This document shows positions 10,848-19,917 of a stretch of DNA of 19,917 nt, piece after piece. The stretch is from positions 1 through 19,917 of the forward strand of contig WTXI01000520.1 of assembly GCA_022376515.1 (NCBI GenBank), given 5' to 3'. This DNA is from Lactifluus volemus. Lineage: Eukaryota; Basidiomycota; Agaricomycetes; Russulales; Russulaceae. Both the position numbers and the translations under genes were made by a program. Under the pieces are notes generated by a model, which ran no database searches, had not been told where the DNA came from, and worked only from the letters and a program-made list of their open reading frames with translations. The first letter of the stretch is position 1. The number at the start of each line of letters is the position of its first letter.

Positions 10848-13441
10848 TCATCTGCGAGTTGAGCGAGTACACCTCGACGCTTCGAATCGTGCCCGTACGT
10901 CTGCGTACCCGGCACGATCCACACGGTGCACATAAAACTTCCCTGCGACAGACGCCCAAGAAACGTCCATCGAGTGATAGTCGTGCGCAGAAAAGTCTAA
11001 AATCGCGCTGATGTCGTCCACGTTGCGTTCTGTCACCACTCGCCCACCGCCAACTACGAAGGGCTCGAGCGAGATCACAAGCGCGCCTTCTTTCAGGTCA
11101 AGGAACTTCGGTCGAATCGCTTCGTTCACTACCCACACAAAGGGTGACAGTCAGTTCTCCAAAACAAATGCGGGGGAAAATAGGAGACATACATGACTCG
11201 CCAAAGACTTTGTTGTTCACGAGAACGACATCGGCACAAGTCATGAGTTCATTCACACGTGCGCTATCGAGCATATTGGCATGCTCGAGCTCCACGTCTC
11301 CCATGCGTACGCCCCACATTCGCGCCCGCATTGTCATCTGCGCACGCTGCTCGCACGCCATCTCCGCAGGCTTCTCCATCACTTCGACACCAAAAGCGGA
11401 ACAGCCACTCTGCAGCGCAGCCTGCAGCACGACGTTGCCGACACCGCTGCCCAGGTCGACTAGGAGCACGCCCGGCCGCGCCCGGGTGAGGGATAGCAAT
11501 CGCGAGACAAGCGAAGGCATCAGCTCTCCATATACAGAATCAGAAAATGCTTGATAGTGATTGAGTTCGTGAGTGCGAGGGCCAACTGTACGTTGATATG
11601 TTTCCTCGACAATTCGCAAAGCAACAGCACGGGGAAGTCCAGTTCCACTCCAGCCAGCCACCGCAGCACGGAACGCATTCGGTTGTGGCGGCGCAAACGC
11701 ATCCGGCGGAAGGGGTGGGTACTTGAGCCGTCGTAGCAGCATGTTGATCGTATCAAGCGTGCGCATAAAGAGCGGACCATCGCAAAGAGCAACGGCACGG
11801 CGAAGCACCCGTAAATGGTTCGTTGCTGGCGTGGTCTCTAACTCGACAGGGGCGATATCATTTGGTAGTGTTCCAAAGAGGGAGCGTTGTTCCGGTGTGA
11901 GGTAATCTGCAAAACGTCAGGGAGAAATGATTGATTAAGTGAGAAATTGCTCACGTTCTATCATGGTATATAATGTCCTCTCCAGATCTAGAATGGGACT
12001 ATAGTGGTCCTTGTCCCTGGGAGCCAGAAGTATGTAGCTGAGGGGAGCGGTTAGCATTCTTCTACACAAACAAGTACGTCCATGGCGTCCAACGGGAAAG
12101 TGATGAGACGAGACAGTGCGATGTGTACGCGACGCATGAACTCAGGGACCGATTAACGAGAAACTATTGTAAAAATGATTCGCATGGAAGAAGATCAAAA
12201 GCGGATGCAACACGAAGGGTGGGGAAGACGAAGGGCAGCAAAGGGGTGCAGGAGGGCGTGAGCTGGAGAGAGATGAGACAAGTGGCGCAAAGCAATGGCT
12301 CGAAGGAGAACAAGACCCCATGAATGTAGGCCACTGCGTGGCCCGGATGTGCGGGCCGGAAGATTGATGATGTACCAATGTGTGCTGTGGCGGGCCAATG
12401 CCGCGGCGCAGACGCAACGAGGAAAGAGAGTGGCAACAGGGGCAGTGAGGAGCACGCAAAATGCGCGGTGGAAATGTGGCACAATGCGTGCGTTGGCTAA
12501 GAAGCCACAGCATTCTCGCCCAGGAAACCGGCTAGGTCTCAGGGGTAGGCACAAGCATCAGACGATTGTTACGGGTCTGGGTATGCATTTTTTCGGCAGA
12601 GAAATACAGATACGCAGGGAGATTGAGTAAGGAAATGGGTAGAGACCCCCACGAGAAATAGACGGAAGGGGATTGCTAGACGCCATGGATATACGGGGCC
12701 GACAAAATAAAATACGTACCGTTCTGTGGCCCCAGAATTTGGAAACTCGAGCTCACCAATGGGATAGTCAGTCGGGTGAGGGTCAAAGGACCTGTCATGA
12801 GGATCATTGGGGTTTTTAAAATCTGATGGGAAATGATGGTGATCAATGCAACGATAAGCGAAAAAAGGGGGGAGCTGACAGCGAACATAAGACTTCATGA
12901 GCCTGAGAACGACCTTTTCGCTACTGAGAAGGGTGTCATCGAGCACAGCGTCCTCGTCAATGTGGCATTCGCGTGGGATGGGTTCATCCGTGATGGTGGG
13001 CAGGACAGAAGAAGAACGGGACCTGCTGCGCGTTGAAGATGTCACTGATGTGGGAGGGGATGATCGGTTACGCGTTGATGCGCGTGAAGAAGAGGCAGAA
13101 GAAGCGATCGAAGACTCGCGTGTACGTGACGAGGGTGGTGGCGGGGTCGCGTCACTGGAGTCCGAGGAACGAGCTCGCTTGGTACGACGTTGTGAGTGCG
13201 CATAGGGTTGATATCTCTTTGCGGCAGATTGAGTTGTGAGCGCATTAGTGGATGCAGATACTTGAGATGAATTTCGGTGGTGTAGACTTCCGACTTGGCT
13301 AGGGGCGGAACGCATAGCCTGCTGCGGCACGGTAACGGCGCGTGATTTGACGACAACTGAGGGGATCTGGGAGGGAGGAGAGGAGGACTTTGGAAAGAAA
13401 TGAAAGGGGGCATGAGGGGGATGAGGGGGCGCGACTTGCAT
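10848..13441 (-). CDS. DOT1: Histone-lysine N-methyltransferase, H3 lysine-79 specific (Dot1)
   Basis: Dot1 transfers methyl groups from S-adenosylmethionine to lysine 79 of histone H3 in nucleosomes. Exons 13441-12720, 12037-11955, 11906-11193 and 11128-10848 join in phase to exactly 600 codons (599 residues). Introns are 682, 48 and 64 nt. Residues 1-170 look disordered, with a basic NLS-like RRTKRAR at ~85-91 and an Arg/Ser-rich stretch after it. The fold begins around DRSFDPHPTDYP and EFPNSGATER, which joins YILLAPRDKDHYSPILDLE across the long intron. Catalytic-core motifs are YQRTV, the Dot1 signature VYGEL (393-397), the SAM-binding DLGSGVGN (419-426), VNNKVFGES (498-506) and RPKFLDLKEGA. 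All key motifs expected of the family are present, so the enzyme should be active. I chose the ATG at 13441 because a CT-rich leader precedes it. It faces away from TOP2. Confidence 0.94.
12038..12719 (-). other. DOT1: Unusually long (682 nt) first intron of DOT1
   Basis: The donor GTACGT (from 12719) and the acceptor end GCTAACCGCTCCCCTCAG (to 12038) are both strong and in matching phase 2. Joining them rebuilds a conserved Dot1 stretch without gap or excess, so no exon is missing. On the sense strand the intron is pyrimidine-rich. Open frames inside it on either strand show no recognisable domain. Retention would end the protein after about 291 residues, before the catalytic core. Confidence 0.8.
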
Positions 13442-14662
13442 GATGAAGAGAGGAAAGATGATTGCGAGAGAGAGAGAAAGAGAGAAAGAGAAAAGGCGTC
13501 TTGTTAGGGTCAAAGATTTTTGTTATGTTTAGTGTCAAATTCTCAAATGTACACGTCACATGACGCACAGCTTTAATTTGCCGGTGAACTCGATCTTCCG
13601 TTGACGTAAGCACCGCCACACTCCTCACCATCCCCGGTTCCCATCCATTCTCCCGGGATTACAGTATTTCGCCACCACACACTTTCTTCGCGTTGTTCCT
13701 CATAATCATCATCCTTCCCGTTGCCACTTTGATCACCACCACCACCACCTTCATGCATGCTTTCCTCATTTTCTGGGCTCCTCGGTGACACGATCAACGC
13801 ATCTACTCGAAACGTGTTTCATGTTGTAGTGACCACCGGAATACACAGGCTTATTTGAGTCACTTAGCTGCATCCGCGAGGCTACACTGCCTCGATTCCA
13901 GGTGTGAAAGAAACCTTATCCTGATGTAAGCTCCGTATTAAAGGATTTTTTTAAGCCGAGATGGGCCAAATCGGACGCGATGGCAAGTCACTCACAAACT
14001 ATAAATAGTTGATTTTGCCGAGTGCGGTATCTCGTCGGACGGGTCGTGACGGGTACGACACCGATTCGCATCCGCCGGAGTGGGACAACTCTAGCTGTTT
14101 CCCAGAGGTCATGCTTGGGGATATATGCACACGCAAAGGCCACGTGGGGTAAAAAATTCTCCTGTGTCGTACTATAACGTCATGCCACGAGTGTGGGGTG
14201 GAAACGCCTTTTGATTTAAGTTACCGCTGTCGTATATACCCCAACAATAACTCGGGCAGATCGAGGAGCTCGAATGCCAATGTCACCACATTTTGACAAT
14301 AGCTTAGGGCAATATATCCGAGTCGCCGCCCTTTTGATCTTCGAGGTCAAATCCAAAATGTAGTGAAATGAGGTTGCGATAGACGCCAACCCAAACTTTG
14401 GCTAGCGCACAATGACTCGACAGCTGCTCGCGCGCAGATGTACCGTAGTGTTACCACATGGAGGCCCCTATATCTATAGATTTTACACAAAAAAAGATGT
14501 TACGCTCTGCTTTTTGGAATCGACTGCAAGAAGCGCACACGCCGTTCCACGATTTGCGGCCATCCAATTGTCACGTGCCACGCGCGTCGCGTTAGCTTGA
14601 CCCGTGGCGACGACAGCGCGTTTTGTTCTTTGCTGACACCCTTTACCTTTGACACGCTCGTC
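13442..14662. promoter_or_regulatory. Divergent intergenic region between DOT1 and TOP2
   Basis: The two start codons face away from each other across 1221 bases, so both promoters must lie here. Close to TOP2 there is a CCAAT at 14564-14568, an E-box CACGTG at 14572-14577 and GC-rich ACGCG-type sequence at about 14580-14592, some 70-100 bases before the ATG. Close to DOT1 the leader is a CT microsatellite. I see no convincing gene, tRNA or repeat in the middle. Short open frames (for example 13573-13797) look non-coding. Confidence 0.55.
13464..13494. repeat. GA/CT microsatellite in the DOT1 leader
   Basis: The plus strand is almost only G and A here, with GAGAGA and GAAAGA units. In DOT1 sense it is a CT-rich tract 23-53 bases before the ATG, a common core-promoter feature in fungal genes. 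Confidence 0.75.
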
Positions 14663-17600
14663 ATGAGCTCTTCCGAAGAGAACTATGACCTTGACAACGT
14701 TTCAGATGATGAATCAGAGGGTTATTCTCCAGTAGCGAAGAAGACGGTGTGTGTTTATCGAGTCCTCTCACCGACTCTTCTTACCTTTGAACCTCGGCGT
14801 CTAGACCAAGGCTGCGCCTAAGGCTCCCGCTAAGCCCAAGTCGAAAGCCCCGGCCAAGCCAAAAACGGCCACAAAGCGGGTTTTGGCTGACGTAGATGAG
14901 AATGCAGAAGTAGACTTTCCATCAGACGGAGACGATGATGGCTCGGGTCCATCAGCACCCCGCCCTGTACCCGGGCCCAAGAACAAGAAGAGCGCATCAG
15001 AGACTTACACAAAGGTTACTTTGATCAACCGGCTCTACATTTTATTGCAGGAACTGACCATATCCCACAGCTCTCCCAACTAGAACATATTCTCAAACGG
15101 CCAGACTCATACATCGGTAGCGTGGAGTTTGTGACCCAGAACATTTGGACGTATGACTCGGAGACGAAACGCATGGTCCAACGGGACGTCAAGTATGTAC
15201 CCGGTTTCTTCAAGATAGTCGATGAGATTCTTGTCAATGCCGCTGACAACAAGGTATTCAATTCCTGCATAGCACCCTTCAAGCGCGCGCTGATCATCTT
15301 CTCAGATCAATGACCAGAACATGGACACGCTCAAAGTTAACATTGATGTAGAGGACGGGACAATATCGGTCTACAACAATGGCCGTGGCATTCCTATCGA
15401 AATTCATTCAAAAGAGAAGATCTACATCCCCGAACTCATCTTTGGCCACCTACTCTCATCTTCAAATTATGACGACGACGAAAAGAAGCTCACTGGTGGC
15501 AGAAACGGATATGGCGCGAAGCTCGCCAACATCTATTCGACCGAGTTCACGATTGATACTGCGGATAAGGGAACGGGTCAGAAGTACAAGCAAATCTGGA
15601 CCGAAAACATGGGCAAATGCGCTAAGGCCAAGATCACGAAGAACTCGCGAGGCGAGGAGTACACACGTGTGACCTTCACACCCGATCTGAAGCGCTTCGG
15701 CATGACGTCTATCGATGCGGACGCCGTCTCTCTGCTCAAGAAGCGCGTATACGACATGGCAGGCACCGTCAAGGACATCAAGGTCTATCTGAATGATGAA
15801 CGGCTCAAGATAAAGGGATTCAAACAGTACATCGAGATGTACCTCAACTCTGCGGCGGAGACGGCTGCGGAGAGCTCGGGCGGAGCAGCACAGGCCAAAC
15901 AGTCAGTTATGTATGAGCGCATCAGCGACCGCTGGGAAGTTGGCTTTGCGGTCTCGGACGGCACGTTTCAGCATGTGTCGTTCGCCAACTCGATCTCCAC
16001 GATCAAGGGTGGCTCGCATGTCAACTATATCGCAGACCAGATTGCGAAGTACCTCATCACGGCCATTGCGAAAAAAAACAAAGCCGCGGCAATCAAGCTT
16101 CCCAAGATCAAAGAACACATGTGGATCTTCGTCAATGCGCTCATAGAGAACCCGACGTTTGACAGCCAAACCAAGGAGACCATGACGTTACTGACCTCGA
16201 AGTTTGGTTCAAAACCGACGCTTTCGGAAGAATTCATGAAGAAGGGTGAGATTGGTTGTATTGAACACGGTGTGCGATTATTGATCAGGCTCTAGTGGCC
16301 AAGTCTTCCATCGTGGAGAATGTGTTAAATTGGGCGAAATTCAGGGCCGACCAGCAAATCAAAAAGACGGATGGCACCAAGCGCAACCGGTGAGTGACCT
16401 TTTCTTGTTTCGTTTCTTTTTCAATTCTAAATTCTCCGTAGTCTTACTGGTATCACAAAGCTTTCCGACGCAAACAACGCTGGAACGCGTCAGGCATCGC
16501 AATGCACGCTTATTCTGACCGAAGGAGACTCTGCCAAGGCCCTCGCTGTGGCTGGACTTGGTGTCGTCGGCCGTGACAACTTTGGCGTCTTCCCGTTGCG
16601 CGGGAAACTTCTCAACGTGCGTGAGGCGAAGCACGATCAAATCATGAAGAATGAGGAGATCCAGAATATCAAGAAAATCATGGGTCTTCAGCACAACAAG
16701 GATTATTCTGACGTGGCCAGCTTGCGATACGGCCAGCTCATGATCATGACCGATCAGGTGAGTTACTGCGTCTCTGGCACAAGAAACAACAACCCACCCA
16801 ACGTGCGCGTAGGATCACGACGGCTCGCATATCAAGGGACTTCTCATCAACTTCTTGGACCATTTCTTCCCATCGTTGTTGAAGCTTCCAAACTTTTTAG
16901 TCGAGTTCGTCACACCCATCGTCCGAGTAAGTTTTGCGTTGGCACACGCCTCCAGGTGCATCTTCTGACCCGTCCGCACAGGTCACAAAGGGAAAACAAC
17001 GAATCGACTTTTTCACCATTCCCGAGTACGAGCAATGGCTCGAGGAGACGCCAGATGCGCACAAATGGGACTCCAAGTATTACAAGGTCCGCGATGTGTC
17101 ACGTACACGCCATCCTCTTCTAAACTGACAAACCGCATCGCTCAGGGTCTCGGGACAAGCAAAGACTCGGACGCTAGAGATTACTTCTCGCACATGGCAA
17201 AGCACATGATCCCTTTCAGCTCGACGCAGAATGGTGACCGTGAGCTCATCGATCTCGCGTTTAGCAAGAAGAAGGCGGATGACCGTAAAGAGTGGCTGCG
17301 ACACTTCAGGGTGCGTCCTCATCCTTTGTAGAGGTGTCCGTGTATATTCATCGATCGTGCAGCCAGGCACTTATCTCGATCATGACACGGATGAGATCTC
17401 ATACTCTGATTTCATCAACAAGGAGTTGATTCTCTTCTCGATGGCTGATAACGTTCGTTCTATCCCATCCGTCGTAGACGGCCTCAAGCCCGGTCAGAGA
17501 AAGGTCATCTGGGCATGCTTTAAGCGCAAGTTGAAAAAGGAAATCAAGGTGAGAATCACACACCGACTATTTCTCCCTCTGTTGCTCAACATCATCTTTC

Positions 17601-19917
17601 AGGTCGCCCAACTAGTAGGATATATCTCTGAACATGCGGCATATCACCACGGTGAACAGAGTCTGACAATGACAATCGTCAACCTTGCGCAGGACTACGT
17701 TGGAAGTAACAACTTGAACCTCCTGCTCCCTAACGGACAGTACGGGACACGCGACCAGGGTGGAAAGGACCACGCCTCTGCGCGTTATATCTTCACCGAA
17801 CCGGCTCCAATCACGCGCACCATCTTCCATCCAGCGGATGATCCCCTGCTCAATTACCTGAAAGAAGACAACGACACGATCGAACCAGAGTGGTATATGC
17901 CCGTCATTCCCCTCCTGCTCATCAATGGCGCAGAAGGTATCGGCACAGGTCCGTCACAGATCAACTCCACAAACTTTTTTTCTTGCGACATTTGACAACC
18001 TCTTTTGCGACATAGGGTGGAGCACCTCCGTTCCGAGCTACAACCCAAGAGACATCGTGGCCAACATCCGGAGACTCATGGCGGGCGAAGAGCAAGAAGC
18101 GATGCTTCCCTGGTGGCGCGGCTTCAAAGGTACGATCAAGAAAACGGGAGAACACAAGTACGATGTGACCGGTATCGCCGCCAAGAGCAATGATACCAGT
18201 GTCGAGATCACCGAGCTCCCCATACATAGATGGACACAGACCTACAAAGCTGAGCTAGAATCCATGATCGGTGAGAAGGGCGATGGTGTGGTCAAGGTAT
18301 GTGCACTGCCATGACTCACTACTGTGACGGTCGCGTTGTTTAAATTCTCGGTTAGGATTACAAGGAACACCACGATAATGTCAACGTGCACTTCGTGTGA
18401 ACATGGCGGCCAAGGACGCAGAGAAGGCAGAAGAACAGGGTCTGATTGAGTTCTTCAAATTGACGAGCAAGATTAACACGAGCAATATGATTTGCTTCGA
18501 CGCTGATGGCAAGATCAAGAAGTACAACTCACCGAAGAGATCATCGAAGAGTTTTACCCAAAGCGGTTGGCATACTATCAGAAACGCAAGGCACACACAC
18601 ATTCTATCCTCTACGTCGGATGCACATAACTCATCTAACGTGTTTATTATAGGACTTCCTCGCGAACGACTTGCAGTTACAGTTCGAGAAGCTATCGAAC
18701 CAAGCACGCTTTGTGAAAATGATTGTCAACAAGGAATTGGTGGTCTCGAATCGCAAGAAGGCGGATATCGTCGAAGAATTGCGCCAGAAGAAGTTCCGGC
18801 CGTTCCCCAAGGCGGCCAAGGCGAAGGCTGCAGGAGAAACGGAGGACGTCGAGGCTAACGATGATGACGAAGCCGAGACAACTGGCACATCAACAGATTA
18901 CGACTACTTGCTTGGCATGGCCATCTGGAGTCTCACGAAGGAGAAGGTGCGTATTATGCATGAGGGCTCGAACCCATCGGATACCCACACGCAACCTTGG
19001 CTCTTAGATCGAGAAGCTCCTTCAGCAAGCGGCCGACAAGGAGAAGGAGTTGCTAGCCCTTCTCGAACTCACTCCAATTCAGATCTGGAACACCGACTTG
19101 GACCGCTTCCTCGAGGAATGGGATGTAAGTGTCAAAGACACAAGAAACCTTGTAGCGTTGTTTTTGATCTCACTAAACTCTTTTACGTGTGTTGTTTAAC
19201 AGAAAGCGTGCCGAGAATGGGAAGAGAAATCGGTGGTCGACTCTAGCGGCAAGAAAGTTAAACGGAAACAGGCAACGCTCAAGACTCGCAAGTCTATCGG
19301 TTCTGGTCGACGCTCTGGCGGTGGTGGCGGTGACGACGATGGTGACGACGATTTCATGCCCACTAAAAAAGCCGCCGCCGCCAAAGCGCGCAAACCCATC
19401 GCCCCGCTGGCGGCGGAGCCCGCGCAAGACCAAAAGCAGCAACCAAAGTGTCGGACGACGAAATGAATGTTGATGACGACCCCCTACCACCTCCGCCAAA
19501 GAAGCGTGCCGCCGCCGCCGCTGCTCCTCCGGCCAAGAAAGTGCCACTCAAGTCCGAGTCGGACACTGTCTCGGACGTGGAAATGACAAGTGCTCGATCC
19601 ACCACCACCTCCGAAGAAGGCACCGGTTGTTAGTACTAGCGCGAAGAGCGAAGATCAGGATTCGGGGGACGACCTCGTGCGAGCGGCGCTGGCAAAGGGC
19701 AAGGGCAAAGCCAAAGCTGCCGAAGCCACAAACGCAAATCGTAAGTAGCATTTTTCTCTTCTCTTCTCTCTAACGGCAGCACTTTTTTTTAAAATTTTCT
19801 TCCTTACAGTCCGGATAATGACGAGGAGGACAGCGACGCATACATCAAGCCTTTGAAGAAGGGCAAGCCGACTGCGCAGGCTTCAGTGACAGACTTCTTT
19901 GAGAAGAAACCGACAGC
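14663..19917 (+). CDS. TOP2: DNA topoisomerase II (ATP-hydrolysing), 3' partial
   Basis: Type IIA topoisomerase passes one DNA duplex through another and is needed to untangle chromosomes. Exons: 14663-14746, 14805-15014, 15071-15253, 15306-16245, 16296-16389, 16442-16757, 16813-16926, 16982-17086, 17146-17310, 17363-17548, 17603-17948, 18016-18296, 18356-18590, 18653-18946, 19008-19124, 19203-19740 and 19810 to the edge. The first 1008 codons join without a break. Motifs in order: GHKL ATPase with EILVNAADNK (ending at 159), GRGIP (185-189), GGRNGYGAK (223-231) and the QTK loop SQTKET (446-451); TOPRIM with EGDSAK (531-536) and DQDHDG (608-613); the cleavage domain with the catalytic tyrosine in SARYIFT, residue 861, codon 17786-17788; then NGAEGIGTGWST. 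An Ala/Lys/Pro-rich stretch precedes the ATPase, and an acidic/basic low-complexity tail follows the core. From about 18395 on, several frame breaks interrupt conserved coding sequence. The gene continues past the window. Confidence 0.96.
18395..18399 (+). other. TOP2: Apparent one-base deletion in TOP2 exon 13
   Basis: The frame reads DYKEHHDNVNVHFV and then meets TGA. Shifting by one base gives NMAAKDAEKAEEQGLIEFF, the expected continuation of the family. One extra G, turning GTGTG into GTGGTG, would restore a VV pair as in other topoisomerases II. Confidence 0.7.
18530..18536 (+). other. TOP2: Second apparent one-base deletion in TOP2 exon 13
   Basis: After KIKKYNSP the conserved continuation EEIIEEFYPKRLAYYQKRK is found only one base out of frame. 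There is no GT nearby that could start an intron. CCGAAG in place of CCGGAAG would explain it. Confidence 0.7.
18591..18652 (+). other. TOP2: Probable GC-AG intron in TOP2
   Basis: The upstream exon ends in YYQKRK with AAG, and the next begins DFLANDLQLQFEKL, which are adjacent in the family. The 62 bases between start with GCACAC instead of GT, contain a good CTAAC branch site (18634-18638) and end in TTATAG. It is either a GC-AG intron or another sequence error. Confidence 0.6.
19404..19735 (+). other. TOP2: Three further frame breaks in the TOP2 C-terminal tail
   Basis: Coding character moves between frames near 19404-19412 (into KAATKVSDDEMNVDDD), near 19586-19596 (into DPPPPPKKAPVV) and near 19727-19735 (into KRKS, which matches the phase of the last exon). 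The middle one is a shift in the other direction. Composition stays that of a TOP2 tail throughout. Confidence 0.5.
19877..19900 (+). other. TOP2: PIP-box-like PCNA-binding motif in the TOP2 tail
   Basis: The last exon encodes QASVTDFF followed by EKK, which fits the PCNA-interacting consensus Q-x-x-[ILMV]-x-x-[FY]-[FY]. The frame is the one that joins DNDEEDSDAYIKPLKKGK. Function is inferred from the motif alone. Confidence 0.5.

Noticed and set aside
12103..12109. Box C-like GTGATGA suggesting a snoRNA in the DOT1 intron
   Set aside because: It lies on the strand opposite to the intron, and no box D at suitable spacing or terminal stem is visible.
12142..12630. Open frames within the long DOT1 intron
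   Set aside because: They show no domain or splice support, and the flanking DOT1 exons join perfectly without them.

Overview
The window looks like nuclear DNA of a mushroom-forming basidiomycete (Agaricomycetes). Genes are split by many introns of about 45-70 nt with GT...AG ends and CTAAC/CTGAC-like branch sites. The gene content also fits: an F-box/leucine-rich protein of the type expanded in Agaricomycetes, a very large NACHT-WD40 receptor, and the housekeeping genes DOT1 and TOP2. There are no bacterial operons, CRISPR arrays, rRNAs or tRNAs that I can see. All exon joins were worked out by hand from splice signals, reading phase and known family motifs.

Layout, left to right. 1-1886 (+): a Ser/Pro-rich multi-exon gene of unknown function, cut by the window edge and apparently interrupted by an in-frame stop and a frame break. 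2160-3863 (-): an F-box protein gene with one intron and one apparent single-base deletion. 3864-4718: intergenic. 4719-10042 (-): a nine-exon gene whose joined coding length is exactly 1625 codons. It encodes C2 domain, helical region, NACHT NTPase and 14 WD40 repeats, an NLR-like candidate for intracellular non-self recognition. 10043-10847: intergenic, with short repeats just upstream of the receptor and purine-rich DNA beyond. 10848-13441 (-): the histone H3K79 methyltransferase gene DOT1, four exons adding to exactly 600 codons, with an unusually long 682-nt first intron. 13442-14662: a 1.2-kb divergent intergenic region. 14663-19917 (+): the DNA topoisomerase II gene TOP2, 17 exons within the window and running off its end.

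Two themes stand out. The left half carries fast-evolving accessory genes (F-box, NLR). The right half carries two conserved chromatin genes facing away from a common promoter region. The first 1008 codons of TOP2, the NLR and DOT1 read cleanly over thousands of bases, but the last 1.5 kb of TOP2 needs about five frame corrections, and the F-box gene and the left-edge gene show similar breaks. Most are single missing bases. Local assembly error is the simplest explanation; real decay is the alternative. I do not see a wholly new system. The most interesting locus is the C2-NACHT-WD40 receptor with its two-propeller repeat array.
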